Source: Pseudomonas flavescens (GTDB lineage: Bacteria; Pseudomonadota; Gammaproteobacteria; Pseudomonadales; Pseudomonadaceae). Taken from it: a stretch of DNA of 64,000 bases. The notes below the pieces were generated by a model, which ran no database searches, was not told the origin of the DNA, and saw only the letters and a program-made list of their open reading frames with translations. Below, piece by piece: positions 44,801-53,801 of this stretch (the first letter of the stretch is position 1; each line of letters opens with the position of its first letter). Both the position numbers and the translations under genes were made by a program. The stretch spans positions 5,518,001 to 5,582,000 of the forward strand of contig NZ_JACBYV010000001.1 in assembly GCF_013408425.1 (NCBI RefSeq), written 5' to 3'.

Positions 44801-45611
44801 CGACGAATCGCAAGGCATAACAACTGTCGTTGCCGGCGTTGCAATTGCTGGCTCTGCTCGAATCGTAGATGTAGTAGTAGGCGGGAACCGCTCGCCTGAC
44901 CAGCGTTGCTGTGTAACCGGTGGCCGTTCTGCTGCAATCGGCCGTGAGCCCGGAAAAAACACCGGGATAGCTGGCCACTGCCGTACAGCCGAGTACGCCG
45001 ATCAGGATCGGCGTAATGGTGAATTGGATGCCTCCGGGCGATGTCGCCTGGGTGGCGAACAGCGTGCCAAGGCCGACCGTGGCGGAGAAGTCGGCGCTCG
45101 GGTTATCGGCCAGCCTGGAGACGGTGCCTGTCGGTTGAGCGTAGTTGCTGACGTCGCCATAGTTGTAGCTGGTACTCCCAGGGACCGTGGTAATGGGTAC
45201 GTCCCAGGCGACTCGATAGCCCGCACCACTCAGATTGGTCGAACCCACTGTCGTTCTGAAACCGTTATGCCAGGCCTGGGTGAACGAGGTCGCCAATTGC
45301 TGTTCGTTGCCGGCTGCATCGAAGACCACCGGTGCATCGTAAGTCGCAGCAGGGTTGTAGTAGATCGGGTTGTAGGCGCTCGACTTGGCACGGCGAGTAG
45401 CTGATTCGGTACTCAGCCCGTCTGGCGCGAATCCCCAGCGCATGCTTCCCGAGTCATCGAGCGTCAGCAGCATGTTGGGCGGAACGCCCGTGGTTAGGCT
45501 CAGCGGGCTCTGCGAGACGGCTGCGTAACTGTTCGCAGCACTCAGCAAGGCAATACCGGCAACGGTGTGGAAAAGCGTCTTAACGCCCAAGATGGCTGTA
45601 AGAGATTTCAT
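41832..45611 (-). CDS. PilY1-like type IV pilus adhesin/priming protein, extra paralogue
   Basis: A 1259-residue protein. A signal peptide (...LLSAANSYA) is followed by the MIDAS-like DDSGSM at the end of [10 protein letters not shown] (~residue 50). The long N-terminal VWA-type region continues to ~650, and a C-terminal beta-propeller (PilC/PilY1 domain) follows. The calcium loop DYNADGVAD lies at ~950. It is highly similar to the operon copy at 46761 except in residues ~120-250. ATG 45611 was chosen because the upstream context GAGAGCCGGCAGG and the first codons match those of the other copy. It is cut off from the pilin operon by a terminator and a 650-base gap, so it is likely expressed on its own. 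Confidence 0.9.
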   Translation of the reverse strand: MKSLTAILGVKTLFHTVAGIALLSAANSYAAVSQSPLSLTTGVPPNMLLTLDDSGSMRWGFAPDGLSTESATRRAKSSAYNPIYYNPAATYDAPVVFDAAGNEQQLATSFTQAWHNGFRTTVGSTNLSGAGYRVAWDVPITTVPGSTSYNYGDVSNYAQPTGTVSRLADNPSADFSATVGLGTLFATQATSPGGIQFTITPILIGVLGCTAVASYPGVFSGLTADCSRTATGYTATLVRRAVPAYYYIYDSSRASNCNAGNDSCYALRFVVSGEQANFANWYSFYRNRALSTISAAALAFYNLSPSVRLSWQGLGRCTTFDGSDTTYCRNNAFKAYTPAHKGQLYAWLQNIAFDQSTYLPAAMKRAGEFYRTTTPWQAFPNAAGTNTTQNTYACRASYHIMMTDGQWNEAASAPSNFRHDAATFTLPDGRAFTQRAPYYDSTANTLADLAMHYWASDLNPNLSNDITAYIPYKTGDTTTDYWDPRNDPATWQHMTNFTMGLGLTQSLTQSNIPWGGSTFAGSGYAALAAGTAWPAAAANATDANVYDLWHAAINSRGEFFSVDSPDAMVQAFADILSRIADRKSSAARPAINSGQVSSDESSTQTVSYQTSYASDDNWSGDVKRFEKRWNSVTNTIDTVEVWSAKTKVPAWSQRRIKIASPASINTSGLQDFNATNAALSLYSGSTLLAYLTRNPENGLTDTLAASRVDYLRGNRTGEGTTFRRRSGLLGDFYSSSPAVVSGARYLEQFSNRLEGNTAYTTFKASIANRTPRIYVGGNAGMLHGFNALTGVEEFAFIPSSVFPKLNKLTGSNYSHEFYVDGSPVVADVYDGTTRQWRTILVGTLKGGGKSIFALDVTTPGSEKLLWQFDENSITAANAVKMGYSFSQPTIARLHNGKWAVVFGNGYESAGNTNGKAALFVLDAMQGTVLRSLEVQGTSGIANGLSTPKLADYNADGVADYAYAGDLQGNMWRFDLLRSNRNNTSPFTTADDAAAAASEFKVGFGGNPLFKASADNAGTQRQPITSAPSLVAHPTGTGYMVVFGTGRFFDSDDKDGDKSMPQSVYGIWDKQTLGEVANNPSINRNNLQQQSITNTVTATTTDGANRQARVISNNSVRWQASTSGGSTLPAQNGWYLNLVQSDGEMVVENMSQLGRTLFFQSLTPNSDPCGDGASSWTYAINPFTGGRTSQRAFNYTPSSLNSGTGTSIVSAVRQDGEGGGTLAQNPDNSYQYCTGQECITVYPDPSSIGRQSWRRVEERE

Positions 45612-46258
45612 CCTGCCGGCTCTCCATCGCTCGAACGTCTTCAGGTATAGGCTTGCGCCAACTGCAGATAGTTCTTCCTGAATCAGGTACCTCTCGTCGC
45701 TCGCCAGCGTCACTGCTGGCGTGTCGATGACGAATGGCGTGAGGCTTCGCCGGCACGTGATGGCGCGGCAAGTAGAAGCTCGGATCGTTATCCGGCCGTG
45801 AGGAGGGTGAATCGATGACGTGGCTATCGCTGCTGGTGTGCTGCCACGGGACGGGGGAGGGTCTATCGCAGACGCGCCCCCTGAGGATGCTTGGGGGTAG
45901 AGGGCAACTCATGGCGGCCTTCGGCGCTTTATAGACGGTCATGACTGCATTCACAGGGGGCAGGCAAGAATATCCGGGCCGGTCTGCGCTCAACGCTGGC
46001 GAGGCGCGGAAGGTGCCGGTGCCGCTCGAACCTCGATTGCCGACATGGCCGGCCCCTGTTCCAGGCGAAAGCCTGGATGGGGGCACTGTCAACGCTGTGG
46101 GTGTGCTTCATGGCGAGAACTCGTGGCGCCGTGATCGGCCTATTTCCTTAACTATAGACAGGGATCTCTGATGCGCTCGGCTCGGGGGCGGTGCAGTGTG
46201 CTTCTGGATATTCCAGCGGGAGGCTGCTGGTTGATCGTGGTGTAGCGAAATCCGGACC
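45612..46258. other. 647-base gap without a convincing gene, upstream of the extra pilY1
   Basis: No open frame here looks like a protein. On the minus strand TATAGT (46156-46151) could be a -10 for the extra pilY1, giving a leader of over 500 bases, but no good -35 was found. A small CCAGGC-GAAA-GCCTGG hairpin lies at 46061-46076. The bases just before the pilY1 start (45612-45630) resemble those before the operon copy, so the duplication included the ribosome site. Confidence 0.5.
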
Positions 46259-46285
46259 AAAAAAAACCGCGCCAGGCGCGGTTTT
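46259..46285 (-). terminator. rho-independent terminator of the minor-pilin operon
   Basis: On the minus strand an 11-bp stem, AAAACCGCGCC / GGCGCGGTTTT with a one-base centre (46263-46285), is followed by eight T (46266-46259). It lies 24 bases after the pilE stop. Confidence 0.93.
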
Positions 46286-46308
46286 CATCGAGCGATACAG
46301 CCGTGGCC

Positions 46309-46764
46309 TCAACGCCAGCAGTCGCTCACGCTGGCTCCTGAGGCGCTTACGCCGCGCGTACCGCTAGCCGTCAACGTCAGGTTGCCGCACTTGGTGTCGT
46401 TGAACTGCTGGGTGGCCGTAAGGGTATAACCGCCATCACCATCAGCCTTGCTCACCGAGAAGACGTATTTCCCAGTAGCCGACCTGTTGCTCGAGAGGTT
46501 CATCCCAAGCTTGCCGATATCGGCGGCAGCGGTGACGTACGCGTTATTCTGATTGAAGTAGCGCTCCTGCCTGGCCGCCGCATCATTCAACAGCGCCTGG
46601 CCTTCGGTACGGTGGCCGCGCTGCACGTACTGGGTGTAGTTCGGGTAGGCGATGGCCGCCAGGATGCCGACAATGACAACCACGACCATCATTTCGATCA
46701 GGGTGAAGCCGGCTTGGCCGTTACGGCGAACTGACAACCCTGCGCTACTTCTGAGGCGATTCAT
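46309..46764 (-). CDS. pilE: type IV pilus minor pilin PilE
   Basis: A 151-residue prepilin. The cleavage site and N-terminal helix read [28 protein letters not shown], with Glu5 present. Near the C-terminus two cysteines (TKCGNL and SDCWR) would form the D-loop disulfide. The ATG overlaps the pilY1 stop as ATGA. Minor pilins prime pilus assembly at the inner membrane. A pilY2 gene, which I recall between pilY1 and pilE in P. aeruginosa, is absent. Confidence 0.92.
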   Translation of the reverse strand: MNRLRSSAGLSVRRNGQAGFTLIEMMVVVVIVGILAAIAYPNYTQYVQRGHRTEGQALLNDAAARQERYFNQNNAYVTAAADIGKLGMNLSSNRSATGKYVFSVSKADGDGGYTLTATQQFNDTKCGNLTLTASGTRGVSASGASVSDCWR

Positions 46765-49700
46765 TCCTTGTCCTCCGTACGGCGCCAGGCTTGACGGCCG
46801 ATGCTGGTTGGGTCCGGGTAGATGTTGATGCACGACTGGCCTGTGCAGTATTGAAAGCCGCTATTGGGGGTTTGCGACAGCGTACCGCCGCCCTCACCAT
46901 CCTGGCGAACGGCTGAAATGATCTTCGTGCCGACATCCGCACTTGATGTGTAGTCGAATGCTTTCTGAGTGGTCCTGCCACCAGTGTACGGATTGAGCGC
47001 GTAGGTCCAGTTGCCGGCACCGTCGAGGCAGGGGTCACTATTGGGCACCAGAGACTGGAAGAAAATGGTGCGGCCCAATTGCGACATGTTTTCTACCACC
47101 ATCTCTCCATCAGTCTGTACCAGATTCAAATACCAGCCATTCTGAGCTGCCAGCGTACCGCCCGACGAGTCGGTAGTTTGCTGCCAGCGAACGGTATTGT
47201 TACTGATAACCCGACCCTGAGTCGCGGGGCCATCGCCGGATACAGTTGAGGTTGTGATAATGCTCTGTGCCTGCAGGCTCGAGCGAGAGATGTTAGGGTT
47301 GCTGGCTGTTTCCCCTAACGTTTGTTTATCCCAGATGCCATATACGGTCTGCGGCATGCTCTTATCACCTTCCTTGTCGGCAGTATCGAAGAAACGGCCG
47401 GTGCCGAAGACGATCAGATATCCAGTGCCGCTAGGATGCAGCAACAGGCTTGGTGCTGACGTAATTGCTTGGCGCTGAGTGCCGGCGTTGTCGGCGGATG
47501 CTTTGAATAGCGGGTTTCCACGGAAGCCGACTTTAAAGGCGCTCGCAGGAACATCGTTCGTGACTTTGAAGGGATTGTCTCTGTCTTGAGTTGCGCGCAA
47601 TAGATCGAAACGCCACATGTTGCCTTGTAAATCGCCCGCGTAAGCGTAGTCAGCGGTACCGTCGGCGTTATAGTCGGACAGTCGAGGGGTTGACAGGCCG
47701 TTTGCAATACCTGTTGTACCTTGTACTTCAAGGCTTCGAACCAGGCTGCCGTTCATTGCGTCGAGAATGAAAAGAGCTGCCTTGCCATTTGTATTTCCAG
47801 CGCTTTCATAGCCGTTGCCGAAGACCACTGCCCACTTGCCGGTATGTAGACGAGCGATCGTGGGTTGTGAAAAGCTGTATCCCATCTTCACGGCATCGCC
47901 TGCCGTAATGCTGTTCTCATCGAACTGCCAGAGCAGTTTTTCCTGCCCAGGATTAGTGATGTCCAGAGCGAATATGGACTTTCCACCAGCCTTCAGTGTA
48001 CCGACCAATATAGTTTTCCATTCTGTTCCGTCATAGACGTCTGCCACTACAGGCGATCCATCGACATAAAACTCATGGCTGTAGTTACTGCCCGTTAGTT
48101 TGTTGAGTTTTGGGAAAACGGCCGAGGGTATGAATGCAAATTCCTCAACACCTGTTTGTGCGTTGAAGCCGTGAAGCATTCCCGCGTTGCCGCCGACATA
48201 AATTCGCGGCGAACGCCCGGAGATCTGTGTTTTGAAAGTGGTGTATGCAGTGTTGCCTTCTAGTCTATTGGAAAATTGTTCGAGATTGCGAAGTGTATCC
48301 AGAACCACCGCAGGTGTTGACGAATAGAAATCGCCGAGTACGCCACTACGTTGTCTGTAGGTGCTGCCCTCGCCGGCACGATCGCCGCTTAGGTAGCTGA
48401 TCCGGCCGGCGGCTTTGCTATCGGTGGCGTTGGCATTTTCTGGGTCTCGGTTCAGGTACGTTAGCAACGTGGTTCCCGAATAGCTGGTCAACGCCGCATT
48501 GGTCGCTGTAAAGGGTGCAAGGCCTGTATTGCTCGAACCTGCGATAAAGATACTGCGTGCGCCTGGTACCTTCGCTTTGGCGCTCCAGACCTCTCTGGTC
48601 TCCAGGGTACTGGTCTGGGCATTCCAGGTTTTTTCGAAGCGCTTGACATCGCCAGACCAGTTTTCATCGCTTGCATAGGATGTCTGGTAAGACACCGTTT
48701 TGACTGTGCCGTTATTGTTTTCGTCGGTACTGACCTGGCCTGAATTGATTGCCGGCCGGGCAGCCGAAGATTTGCGATCAGCGATGCGGGAGAGAATATC
48801 CGCAAAGGCCTGAACCATTGCCTCAGGACTGTCCACGCTGAAGAACTCGCCTCGTGAATTGATTGCAGCGTGCCAAAGGTCGTAGACGTTAGCGCTGGTC
48901 GCGGTTGTCCCCGCTGCGGGCCAGTTGACCGTGCCCGCAGCGAGGGCGTTGTATCCGCTACCTGTGAAGGTACTACCAGCCCATGGAATATTGCTCTGAT
49001 CGAGAGACTGGGTGAGGCCAAGTCCCATTGTGAAGTTCGTCATGTGCTGCCAAGTGGCCGGGTCATTGCGTGGATCCCAGTAGTCTGTCGTACTGTCGCC
49101 ACTTTTGAAGGGGGTGTAGTCCTTCAGTTTGTTGGCCAGATTGGGGTTGAGGTCTGTCGCCCAGTAGTGCATGGCCAAATCCGCGAGCGTATTGGCCGTG
49201 CTGTCGTAGTAGGGCGCGCGGCGCACGAACGGGGTGCCGTCAGGCAGGGTGAAGGTGGCTGCGTCGTGCCGAAAGCTACCAGGTTCGGTTGCCGCAGAGT
49301 TCCATACGCCATCGGTCATCATGATGTGATAGCTGGGGCGACAGGCGTAGGTGTTCTGAGTGGTATTGCCGGTTGCATTGGGAAAAGCTTGCCATGGCGT
49401 AGTGGTCTGGTAGAAGTCACCAGCTCGTTTCATGGCCACGGGCAATGGAGTGCCTTGGTCGAAGGTCATGGTCCGCAACCAGTTATACAGCTGACCTTTG
49501 TGTGTCGGGTTATAGGCCTTGAAGGCATTGTTGCCGCAGTCGCTGTCCGAGCCGGTGAAGGTTGTGCAGCGATTCAGCCCCTGCCAGCTCAGGCGCACGG
49601 ACGGAGACACGTTGTAGAAGGCCAAGGCTGCGGCAGAAATGGTTGCAAGTGCACGATTGCGGTAGAAAGAATACCAGTTGGCAAAGTTCTGCTGCTCTGC

Positions 49701-50516
49701 GCTGCCGACAAACCTCAGCCTGTAGCACGCGTCATTAGCGGTGCTGCATCCGGTGGTGAGGCTTGAATCGTATACGTAGTAGTACGCCGGCGTCGGGGTT
49801 TGAGTGAGCGTGGCAGTGAGTACGTTGTTATTGCCCGGTGTGCACGGCGCGTTGATTGCAGCGGCCCAAGCGGTACTGCTGGCGGTAGCTGTGCAGGAAA
49901 CAACGCCCCTGTTATTGGTCGTGCGGACGAAGGTGAAGGTAATGGTGCCAACGGTTCTGGTCGTGGTCCCATTACTGGCCATGGTTACAGACGTTTCGAA
50001 GTCCGCGCTAGGGTTCGAGCCCAGACGAAATACGACGCCAGTACCTGAATAGTTGGTCGAATTGGTGTAGCTGAAGCTCGAAGGAGCACTGGTAATGGGA
50101 ACGTCCCAGGTTGGGCGATAGTTGGCTCCGCTGAGATCGACCGAGCCTACCGCAGTGTTGAATCCGTTATGCCAGGCCTGAGTGAAACTAGTCGTCAATT
50201 GTTGTTCAGCACCTGCTGTCGTGAAGATAGTAGGTGCTTCATAGGTAGCGCTGGGGTTGTAGGAAAGTGGGTTGTAGGCACTTGATTTGGCGCGTCTCGT
50301 CGCAGAAGTACCACTAATGCCGTCTGGCGCAAACGCAAAACGCATGCTTCCCGAGTCATCCAGCGTCAACAACATGTTCGGTGGGACGCCAATGGTCAGG
50401 CTCACCGGGCTTTGTGATACGGCTGCATAGCTCGTTGCACCATGCAGCATTGTTATACCGAAAGCCGCATATGAAAGTGCTTTGGCGCAGGATGTAAGTC
50501 TACGGGATTTCATCAT
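46761..50516 (-). CDS. pilY1: type IV pilus tip-associated adhesin PilY1 (operon copy)
   Basis: A 1251-residue protein with a signal peptide (...GATSYA), MIDAS-like LTLDDSGSM (~residue 50), a VWA-type N-terminal region and a C-terminal propeller with the calcium loop DYNADGTAD at ~945. It primes pili with the minor pilins and acts in surface sensing and adhesion in P. aeruginosa. It starts nine bases after the pilX stop, with GAGAG upstream (ATG 50516; 50513 possible). The coding sequence is visibly less GC-rich than that of the paralogue (for example 47250-48500). Confidence 0.93.
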   Translation of the reverse strand: MMKSRRLTSCAKALSYAAFGITMLHGATSYAAVSQSPVSLTIGVPPNMLLTLDDSGSMRFAFAPDGISGTSATRRAKSSAYNPLSYNPSATYEAPTIFTTAGAEQQLTTSFTQAWHNGFNTAVGSVDLSGANYRPTWDVPITSAPSSFSYTNSTNYSGTGVVFRLGSNPSADFETSVTMASNGTTTRTVGTITFTFVRTTNNRGVVSCTATASSTAWAAAINAPCTPGNNNVLTATLTQTPTPAYYYVYDSSLTTGCSTANDACYRLRFVGSAEQQNFANWYSFYRNRALATISAAALAFYNVSPSVRLSWQGLNRCTTFTGSDSDCGNNAFKAYNPTHKGQLYNWLRTMTFDQGTPLPVAMKRAGDFYQTTTPWQAFPNATGNTTQNTYACRPSYHIMMTDGVWNSAATEPGSFRHDAATFTLPDGTPFVRRAPYYDSTANTLADLAMHYWATDLNPNLANKLKDYTPFKSGDSTTDYWDPRNDPATWQHMTNFTMGLGLTQSLDQSNIPWAGSTFTGSGYNALAAGTVNWPAAGTTATSANVYDLWHAAINSRGEFFSVDSPEAMVQAFADILSRIADRKSSAARPAINSGQVSTDENNNGTVKTVSYQTSYASDENWSGDVKRFEKTWNAQTSTLETREVWSAKAKVPGARSIFIAGSSNTGLAPFTATNAALTSYSGTTLLTYLNRDPENANATDSKAAGRISYLSGDRAGEGSTYRQRSGVLGDFYSSTPAVVLDTLRNLEQFSNRLEGNTAYTTFKTQISGRSPRIYVGGNAGMLHGFNAQTGVEEFAFIPSAVFPKLNKLTGSNYSHEFYVDGSPVVADVYDGTEWKTILVGTLKAGGKSIFALDITNPGQEKLLWQFDENSITAGDAVKMGYSFSQPTIARLHTGKWAVVFGNGYESAGNTNGKAALFILDAMNGSLVRSLEVQGTTGIANGLSTPRLSDYNADGTADYAYAGDLQGNMWRFDLLRATQDRDNPFKVTNDVPASAFKVGFRGNPLFKASADNAGTQRQAITSAPSLLLHPSGTGYLIVFGTGRFFDTADKEGDKSMPQTVYGIWDKQTLGETASNPNISRSSLQAQSIITTSTVSGDGPATQGRVISNNTVRWQQTTDSSGGTLAAQNGWYLNLVQTDGEMVVENMSQLGRTIFFQSLVPNSDPCLDGAGNWTYALNPYTGGRTTQKAFDYTSSADVGTKIISAVRQDGEGGGTLSQTPNSGFQYCTGQSCINIYPDPTSIGRQAWRRTEDKE

Positions 50517-50524
50517 GCTGGCTC

Positions 50525-51169
50525 TCAATTGTTCAGGCCAAGATAGATATTGGCGTGAGTCGATTGCAGGTAAACCTGATCGTCCGCCTTGGCATTGTTA
50601 AGGTAGTAATAGGTGCCCTGGCCTTCCGCGACCATGCCGTACTCCGCGTTCACCGCAGCATTGCCCACGGTTAATGCGCGCGTGCTGTTCCAATACGTTG
50701 TCTGCGTGGAGCCTGTTTCTCGGTTACCAGCTACCGTCTGATTGGCTGCGTCCGTCCCGCGATAGGGCATCCATAGCAGGCTCTGAGTCGATTCGCTCTT
50801 GAGAAAACTGTCTTTGGTCAGCCAAGGCTTATCCACGAAATTGAGTAGGTCTGCGTCATTGATGGCCAAGAGGCAAGGTTTGTTGAGGCCATTGGCCTTC
50901 AGCGTATTTGTTATTTGACAGTTGGCCATCTTCCCTTCCAGCTTGTCTGCCAAGTTGGCAGGGCCGTAATAGCGGAACTCTGCTTCGCGAAGTGCTGCAT
51001 CGGCTGCACTTTGCTGTTGAGTATCGTGGGCTCTGTTTGCAGTGATACGGCTTTCCAGCGTGGTACCACGCATGCTGCCAACAGCCATTAGCGTCAGTAC
51101 GAGCAACATCACAAGTGCGACGACCAGGACGGCCCCGTTTTGCGAGTGGCGATCAGAAAGTTGAGTCAT
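50525..51169 (-). CDS. pilX: type IV pilus minor pilin PilX
   Basis: A 214-residue PilX-N family protein. The N-terminal helix SQNG/AVLVVALVMLLVLTLMAVGSMR has the GspK/PilX pattern, lacking the Glu5 of other pilins, as expected for this subunit. The rest is a globular domain (SRITANRAHDTQQQSAADAALREAEF). The start overlaps the pilW stop as ATGA. It functions in the tip/priming complex with PilV, PilW, FimU, PilE and PilY1. Confidence 0.9.
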   Translation of the reverse strand: MTQLSDRHSQNGAVLVVALVMLLVLTLMAVGSMRGTTLESRITANRAHDTQQQSAADAALREAEFRYYGPANLADKLEGKMANCQITNTLKANGLNKPCLLAINDADLLNFVDKPWLTKDSFLKSESTQSLLWMPYRGTDAANQTVAGNRETGSTQTTYWNSTRALTVGNAAVNAEYGMVAEGQGTYYYLNNAKADDQVYLQSTHANIYLGLNN

Positions 51170-52014
51170 GGCATTAGGTTCCTGACGGTCTGGGTGCTTC
51201 CCACAACTTGGTAGATGCGTTTGCTGTCACCGTTCTGCAGGCGCGTTTTGGTGGTGTTAGGGGCTGAGACCAGCCAGTCGGCGAGTATTTTCGAGTCGTC
51301 ACTATCGCGTTGCCCGGTGCGGCTTGCCATCAAAAGGGAGTAGCGCACGCTACGGATGGCGCCAGAGCTCGTGGTCCAGTCTTTTTGCGGGACGAAAGAG
51401 GTGACTTCTTTCGACAGTACATCGGCGCTGCCGATGCCGAAGTCCACGCGCATATCAGCGATGCCTGTGAGCTGTTCGGTAAATTGAGGTGTAGTCGCGT
51501 TCAGACTCTTGCAGAGAAGCCTGCCGTTCTGCAGTTCGGTGGACGCTCCCGGTTCGTATTTGAAGGCTAGGACGATCAGATCACTTGCGGTCAGGTTCGG
51601 CGGGAAGGCCTGAGTGAATGTGGTGCTGCTGGCCACGCCCTGGCAATCGAGATCGCCACTTACCTGAGGTTGATAGCGCAGGCAGAACCCTGTTCCTTCC
51701 GAAGCGTCCAGGCCGGTAATCGAGGCCCCCGCAGCGAAGCTCATGCAGCCCCCCGATGCTTCACGCTGAGGAAAGGCACGCTCCTCCAAACTCGACGGTG
51801 TACGGCGATAGCCGGCCTTGCCCAGATACTGATCTATTAGCAGTGACGCGAAGCGGCCACTATCCAGATTGCCGCTTTGGCTCTGCTGGAACAGGTAATG
51901 ACGCTGGTTATCGATATAGACCTGAGTAATGCCGAGGATCAGGAAACTGCTGATCGCCAGCGCAATCAGCAGCTCGATCATCGATAGGCCATATTGGCGC
52001 TTGATATCGCTCAT
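51166..52014 (-). CDS. pilW: type IV pilus minor pilin PilW
   Basis: A 282-residue prepilin with KRQYG/LSMIELLIALAISSFLILGITQVY at the N-terminus, Glu5 present, and a large C-terminal domain typical of PilW/GspJ. The ATG overlaps the pilV stop as ATGA (52011-52014), and the stop overlaps pilX. Confidence 0.9.
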   Translation of the reverse strand: MSDIKRQYGLSMIELLIALAISSFLILGITQVYIDNQRHYLFQQSQSGNLDSGRFASLLIDQYLGKAGYRRTPSSLEERAFPQREASGGCMSFAAGASITGLDASEGTGFCLRYQPQVSGDLDCQGVASSTTFTQAFPPNLTASDLIVLAFKYEPGASTELQNGRLLCKSLNATTPQFTEQLTGIADMRVDFGIGSADVLSKEVTSFVPQKDWTTSSGAIRSVRYSLLMASRTGQRDSDDSKILADWLVSAPNTTKTRLQNGDSKRIYQVVGSTQTVRNLMP

Positions 52015-52577
52015 GGCTGCACTCGCACGGTGTAGGTACAGATGGTGGAAGAGTTGTTGGTATCCGCCGCGTCCAGGCAGGTGCCTTCACGAACCTGCCA
52101 GGCGAGGCGAATTTCGATCATCGAGCCTTGACCGTTGCAATTGCCTGCGCTGCTGCTACGACAGATATACGAATCGCTGACGAATACCGTCGAGCCACCC
52201 GGCAGTAAAGCCTTGGCTTTGCTGGCCCAGCAGTCGCGCTGCTCTTTTGCGGTCTTGGCTATGACGGTAGCGCTGGACACGCATGCGGCGGTATCGGAGA
52301 AGTCGGCAGTTTTGGCTTTGTAGAAGATCGAACTGGACTTGAGTCCATTGTTCATTGGGAACTGTGGTGCAGTATTATTGAAGGTTTCGCCTGGGTTGGT
52401 ACGGATGATCTCGATCAGTTCGCTGGCCAGATCCACGGCCACGTTACGCTGCACGGAGTCTTGCGAGTACTGCACGCTACGTCCTTGCAGAGCGACCATG
52501 CCCAGCACGCCGACCGTGGTCAGCACCAGCGCCACCAATACCTCGATCAGGCTGAATCCCCGATTGTGTTTGCTCAT
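52011..52577 (-). CDS. pilV: type IV pilus minor pilin PilV
   Basis: A 188-residue prepilin starting MSKHNRG/FSLIEVLVALVLTTVGVLGMVALQ, with Glu5. Several cysteines (TAACVSS, QRDCWAS, YICRSS, GNCNG) suggest disulfides. ATG 52577 lies nine bases after AAGGGG; ATG 52583 is also in frame but too close to that site. It lies 14 bases after the fimU stop. Confidence 0.9.
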   Translation of the reverse strand: MSKHNRGFSLIEVLVALVLTTVGVLGMVALQGRSVQYSQDSVQRNVAVDLASELIEIIRTNPGETFNNTAPQFPMNNGLKSSSIFYKAKTADFSDTAACVSSATVIAKTAKEQRDCWASKAKALLPGGSTVFVSDSYICRSSSAGNCNGQGSMIEIRLAWQVREGTCLDAADTNNSSTICTYTVRVQP

Positions 52578-52591
52578 CGCCATTCGCCCCT

Positions 52592-53098
52592 TCACTGGCA
52601 CTTGCTCATATCGCTGCTGGTCCCATTCTTGCCCCGTGGCCAAGCCTGGATGCTGCCGCTAGGCTTGACGTTGATGGTGAAGCCATTCGCTGAATCTGTT
52701 CCCTGACAAGTCACGAGCGTTGCCTCTGTGCCGCTCCCGTTGTAGCGAAAGCTGATCGGGGTGGTTGTCGTGGTTGCCGTGATGGTGGACGGAATGTCCA
52801 GCCGGCGGATGACATCGGTATCGGTACAGGCCTTCTTCACTGTCCAGGCAGTGTCTTCCTTGCAGGCCCTGACGAAGGTGCGCCGCTCGACTGCGCTGGC
52901 GCGGGCGAATTGCAGCAACTCCAGCAGCTCGTTGTTGAACGACTGAGTACGACTCTTGTTGATGAACTGAGTGAAACTTGGCACTGCGATGGCTGCAAAA
53001 ATGCCGACCAGAGCGATGATGATCATTAGCTCAATCAGGGTGAAGCCACGCTGCGTATGCGAGTACGCCGATGGCTGGCTATCCGAGAGTCTTGGCAT
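52592..53098 (-). CDS. fimU: type IV pilus minor pilin FimU (GspH-like)
   Basis: A 168-residue prepilin with a long leader (MPRLSDSQPSAYSHTQRG) before FTLIELMIIIALVGIFAAIAVPSF and the GspH/FimT domain (ELLQFARASAVERR). Cysteines at VRACKED, KKACTDT, VTCQG and MSKCQ fit the disulfides of FimU. It heads the tight block fimU-pilV-pilW-pilX-pilY1-pilE; only weak ribosome-site similarity precedes the ATG. Confidence 0.88.
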   Translation of the reverse strand: MPRLSDSQPSAYSHTQRGFTLIELMIIIALVGIFAAIAVPSFTQFINKSRTQSFNNELLELLQFARASAVERRTFVRACKEDTAWTVKKACTDTDVIRRLDIPSTITATTTTTPISFRYNGSGTEATLVTCQGTDSANGFTINVKPSGSIQAWPRGKNGTSSDMSKCQ

Positions 53099-53200
53099 GG
53101 TTGTCCAGTCTGAATACAGGAGGGCAAGCGAATCCTGACGGCTCCGTTGTTGCCTGTCTTGCGGCTGGAGATGATCGGTTCCGCGGCGCGGATGGCCGGT

Positions 53201-53692
53201 CTAGCAACATTTCGATTTGTGGCCGCTGTCATGTTTCAGGCGACCCTGGCGGTTGAGGATCAGCTGCCGATGGGGGCCGTTCGCATTGCAGAAGGAGAAG
53301 GTGCCGTTGCTTTTCCAGCTGGTGCCGTTGGGGTGGAAGTGAATGCTGTCACTGCTGAAACCGGACCAGCAGAGGTTCTTCGTGGGTGCCTGTTGCTGGC
53401 GCAGCAGGGTGGGGTCGCTACCTGTCGTGGTAATCAGCCAGTAGCCGGCCCAATCACCGTCGCAGGCCTCTCCGTCGCTGGAGCCGCACAGCCGATGGGG
53501 GCGTCCGAAGAGAACGGCCTTGGCGCGGGTTTTCTGGATGTACTGGGTGAGCAGGTCGAGGGCGATTGCCTGGCGCCTGCTTTCCATCCAGCTCGCGAAC
53601 GATGGCATGGCGAGGTTAACCAGGGTCAGAAGAAGGGCAAGCGTAGCCAGCCATTCCACGAGGCTGAACGCCTTCTGTTGATCTCCGTTCAT
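53201..53692 (-). CDS. fimT: FimT-like minor pilin (GspH domain)
   Basis: A 163-residue prepilin-like protein with N-terminus MNGDQQKAFSLVEWLATLAL and a GspH domain containing RAKAVLFGRPHRLCGSSDG and CWSGFSSDSIHF. The residue before the expected cleavage point is Ala (K-A/FSLVE), not the near-invariant Gly. It is separated from fimU by 102 bases. FimT in related bacteria binds DNA in uptake; its role in pili is minor. Basic C-terminal residues (RQGRLKHDSGHKSKCC) could contact DNA, which is inference. Confidence 0.82.
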   Translation of the reverse strand: MNGDQQKAFSLVEWLATLALLLTLVNLAMPSFASWMESRRQAIALDLLTQYIQKTRAKAVLFGRPHRLCGSSDGEACDGDWAGYWLITTTGSDPTLLRQQQAPTKNLCWSGFSSDSIHFHPNGTSWKSNGTFSFCNANGPHRQLILNRQGRLKHDSGHKSKCC

Positions 53693-53801
53693 GATGCAAA
53701 TCCCTTTGCGCGTATCATTGGCGGCCTTCCTGGCCTGCCTTTTCTGTTTAGACCCTGAGGTGTCGCTGTCAAGGTTTGCCGTTCATGCGATGGGGTGAGT
53801 T

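Noticed and set aside
45580..46092. possible gene between pilE and the extra pilY1
   Set aside because: Translations (170 and 60 residues) are Pro/Arg/Ser-rich without any pattern, and no ribosome site is seen.
45720..46160. cyclic-di-GMP riboswitch in the leader of the extra pilY1
   Set aside because: A GAAA-capped hairpin is present, but the conserved GEMM core sequences were not found on either strand.
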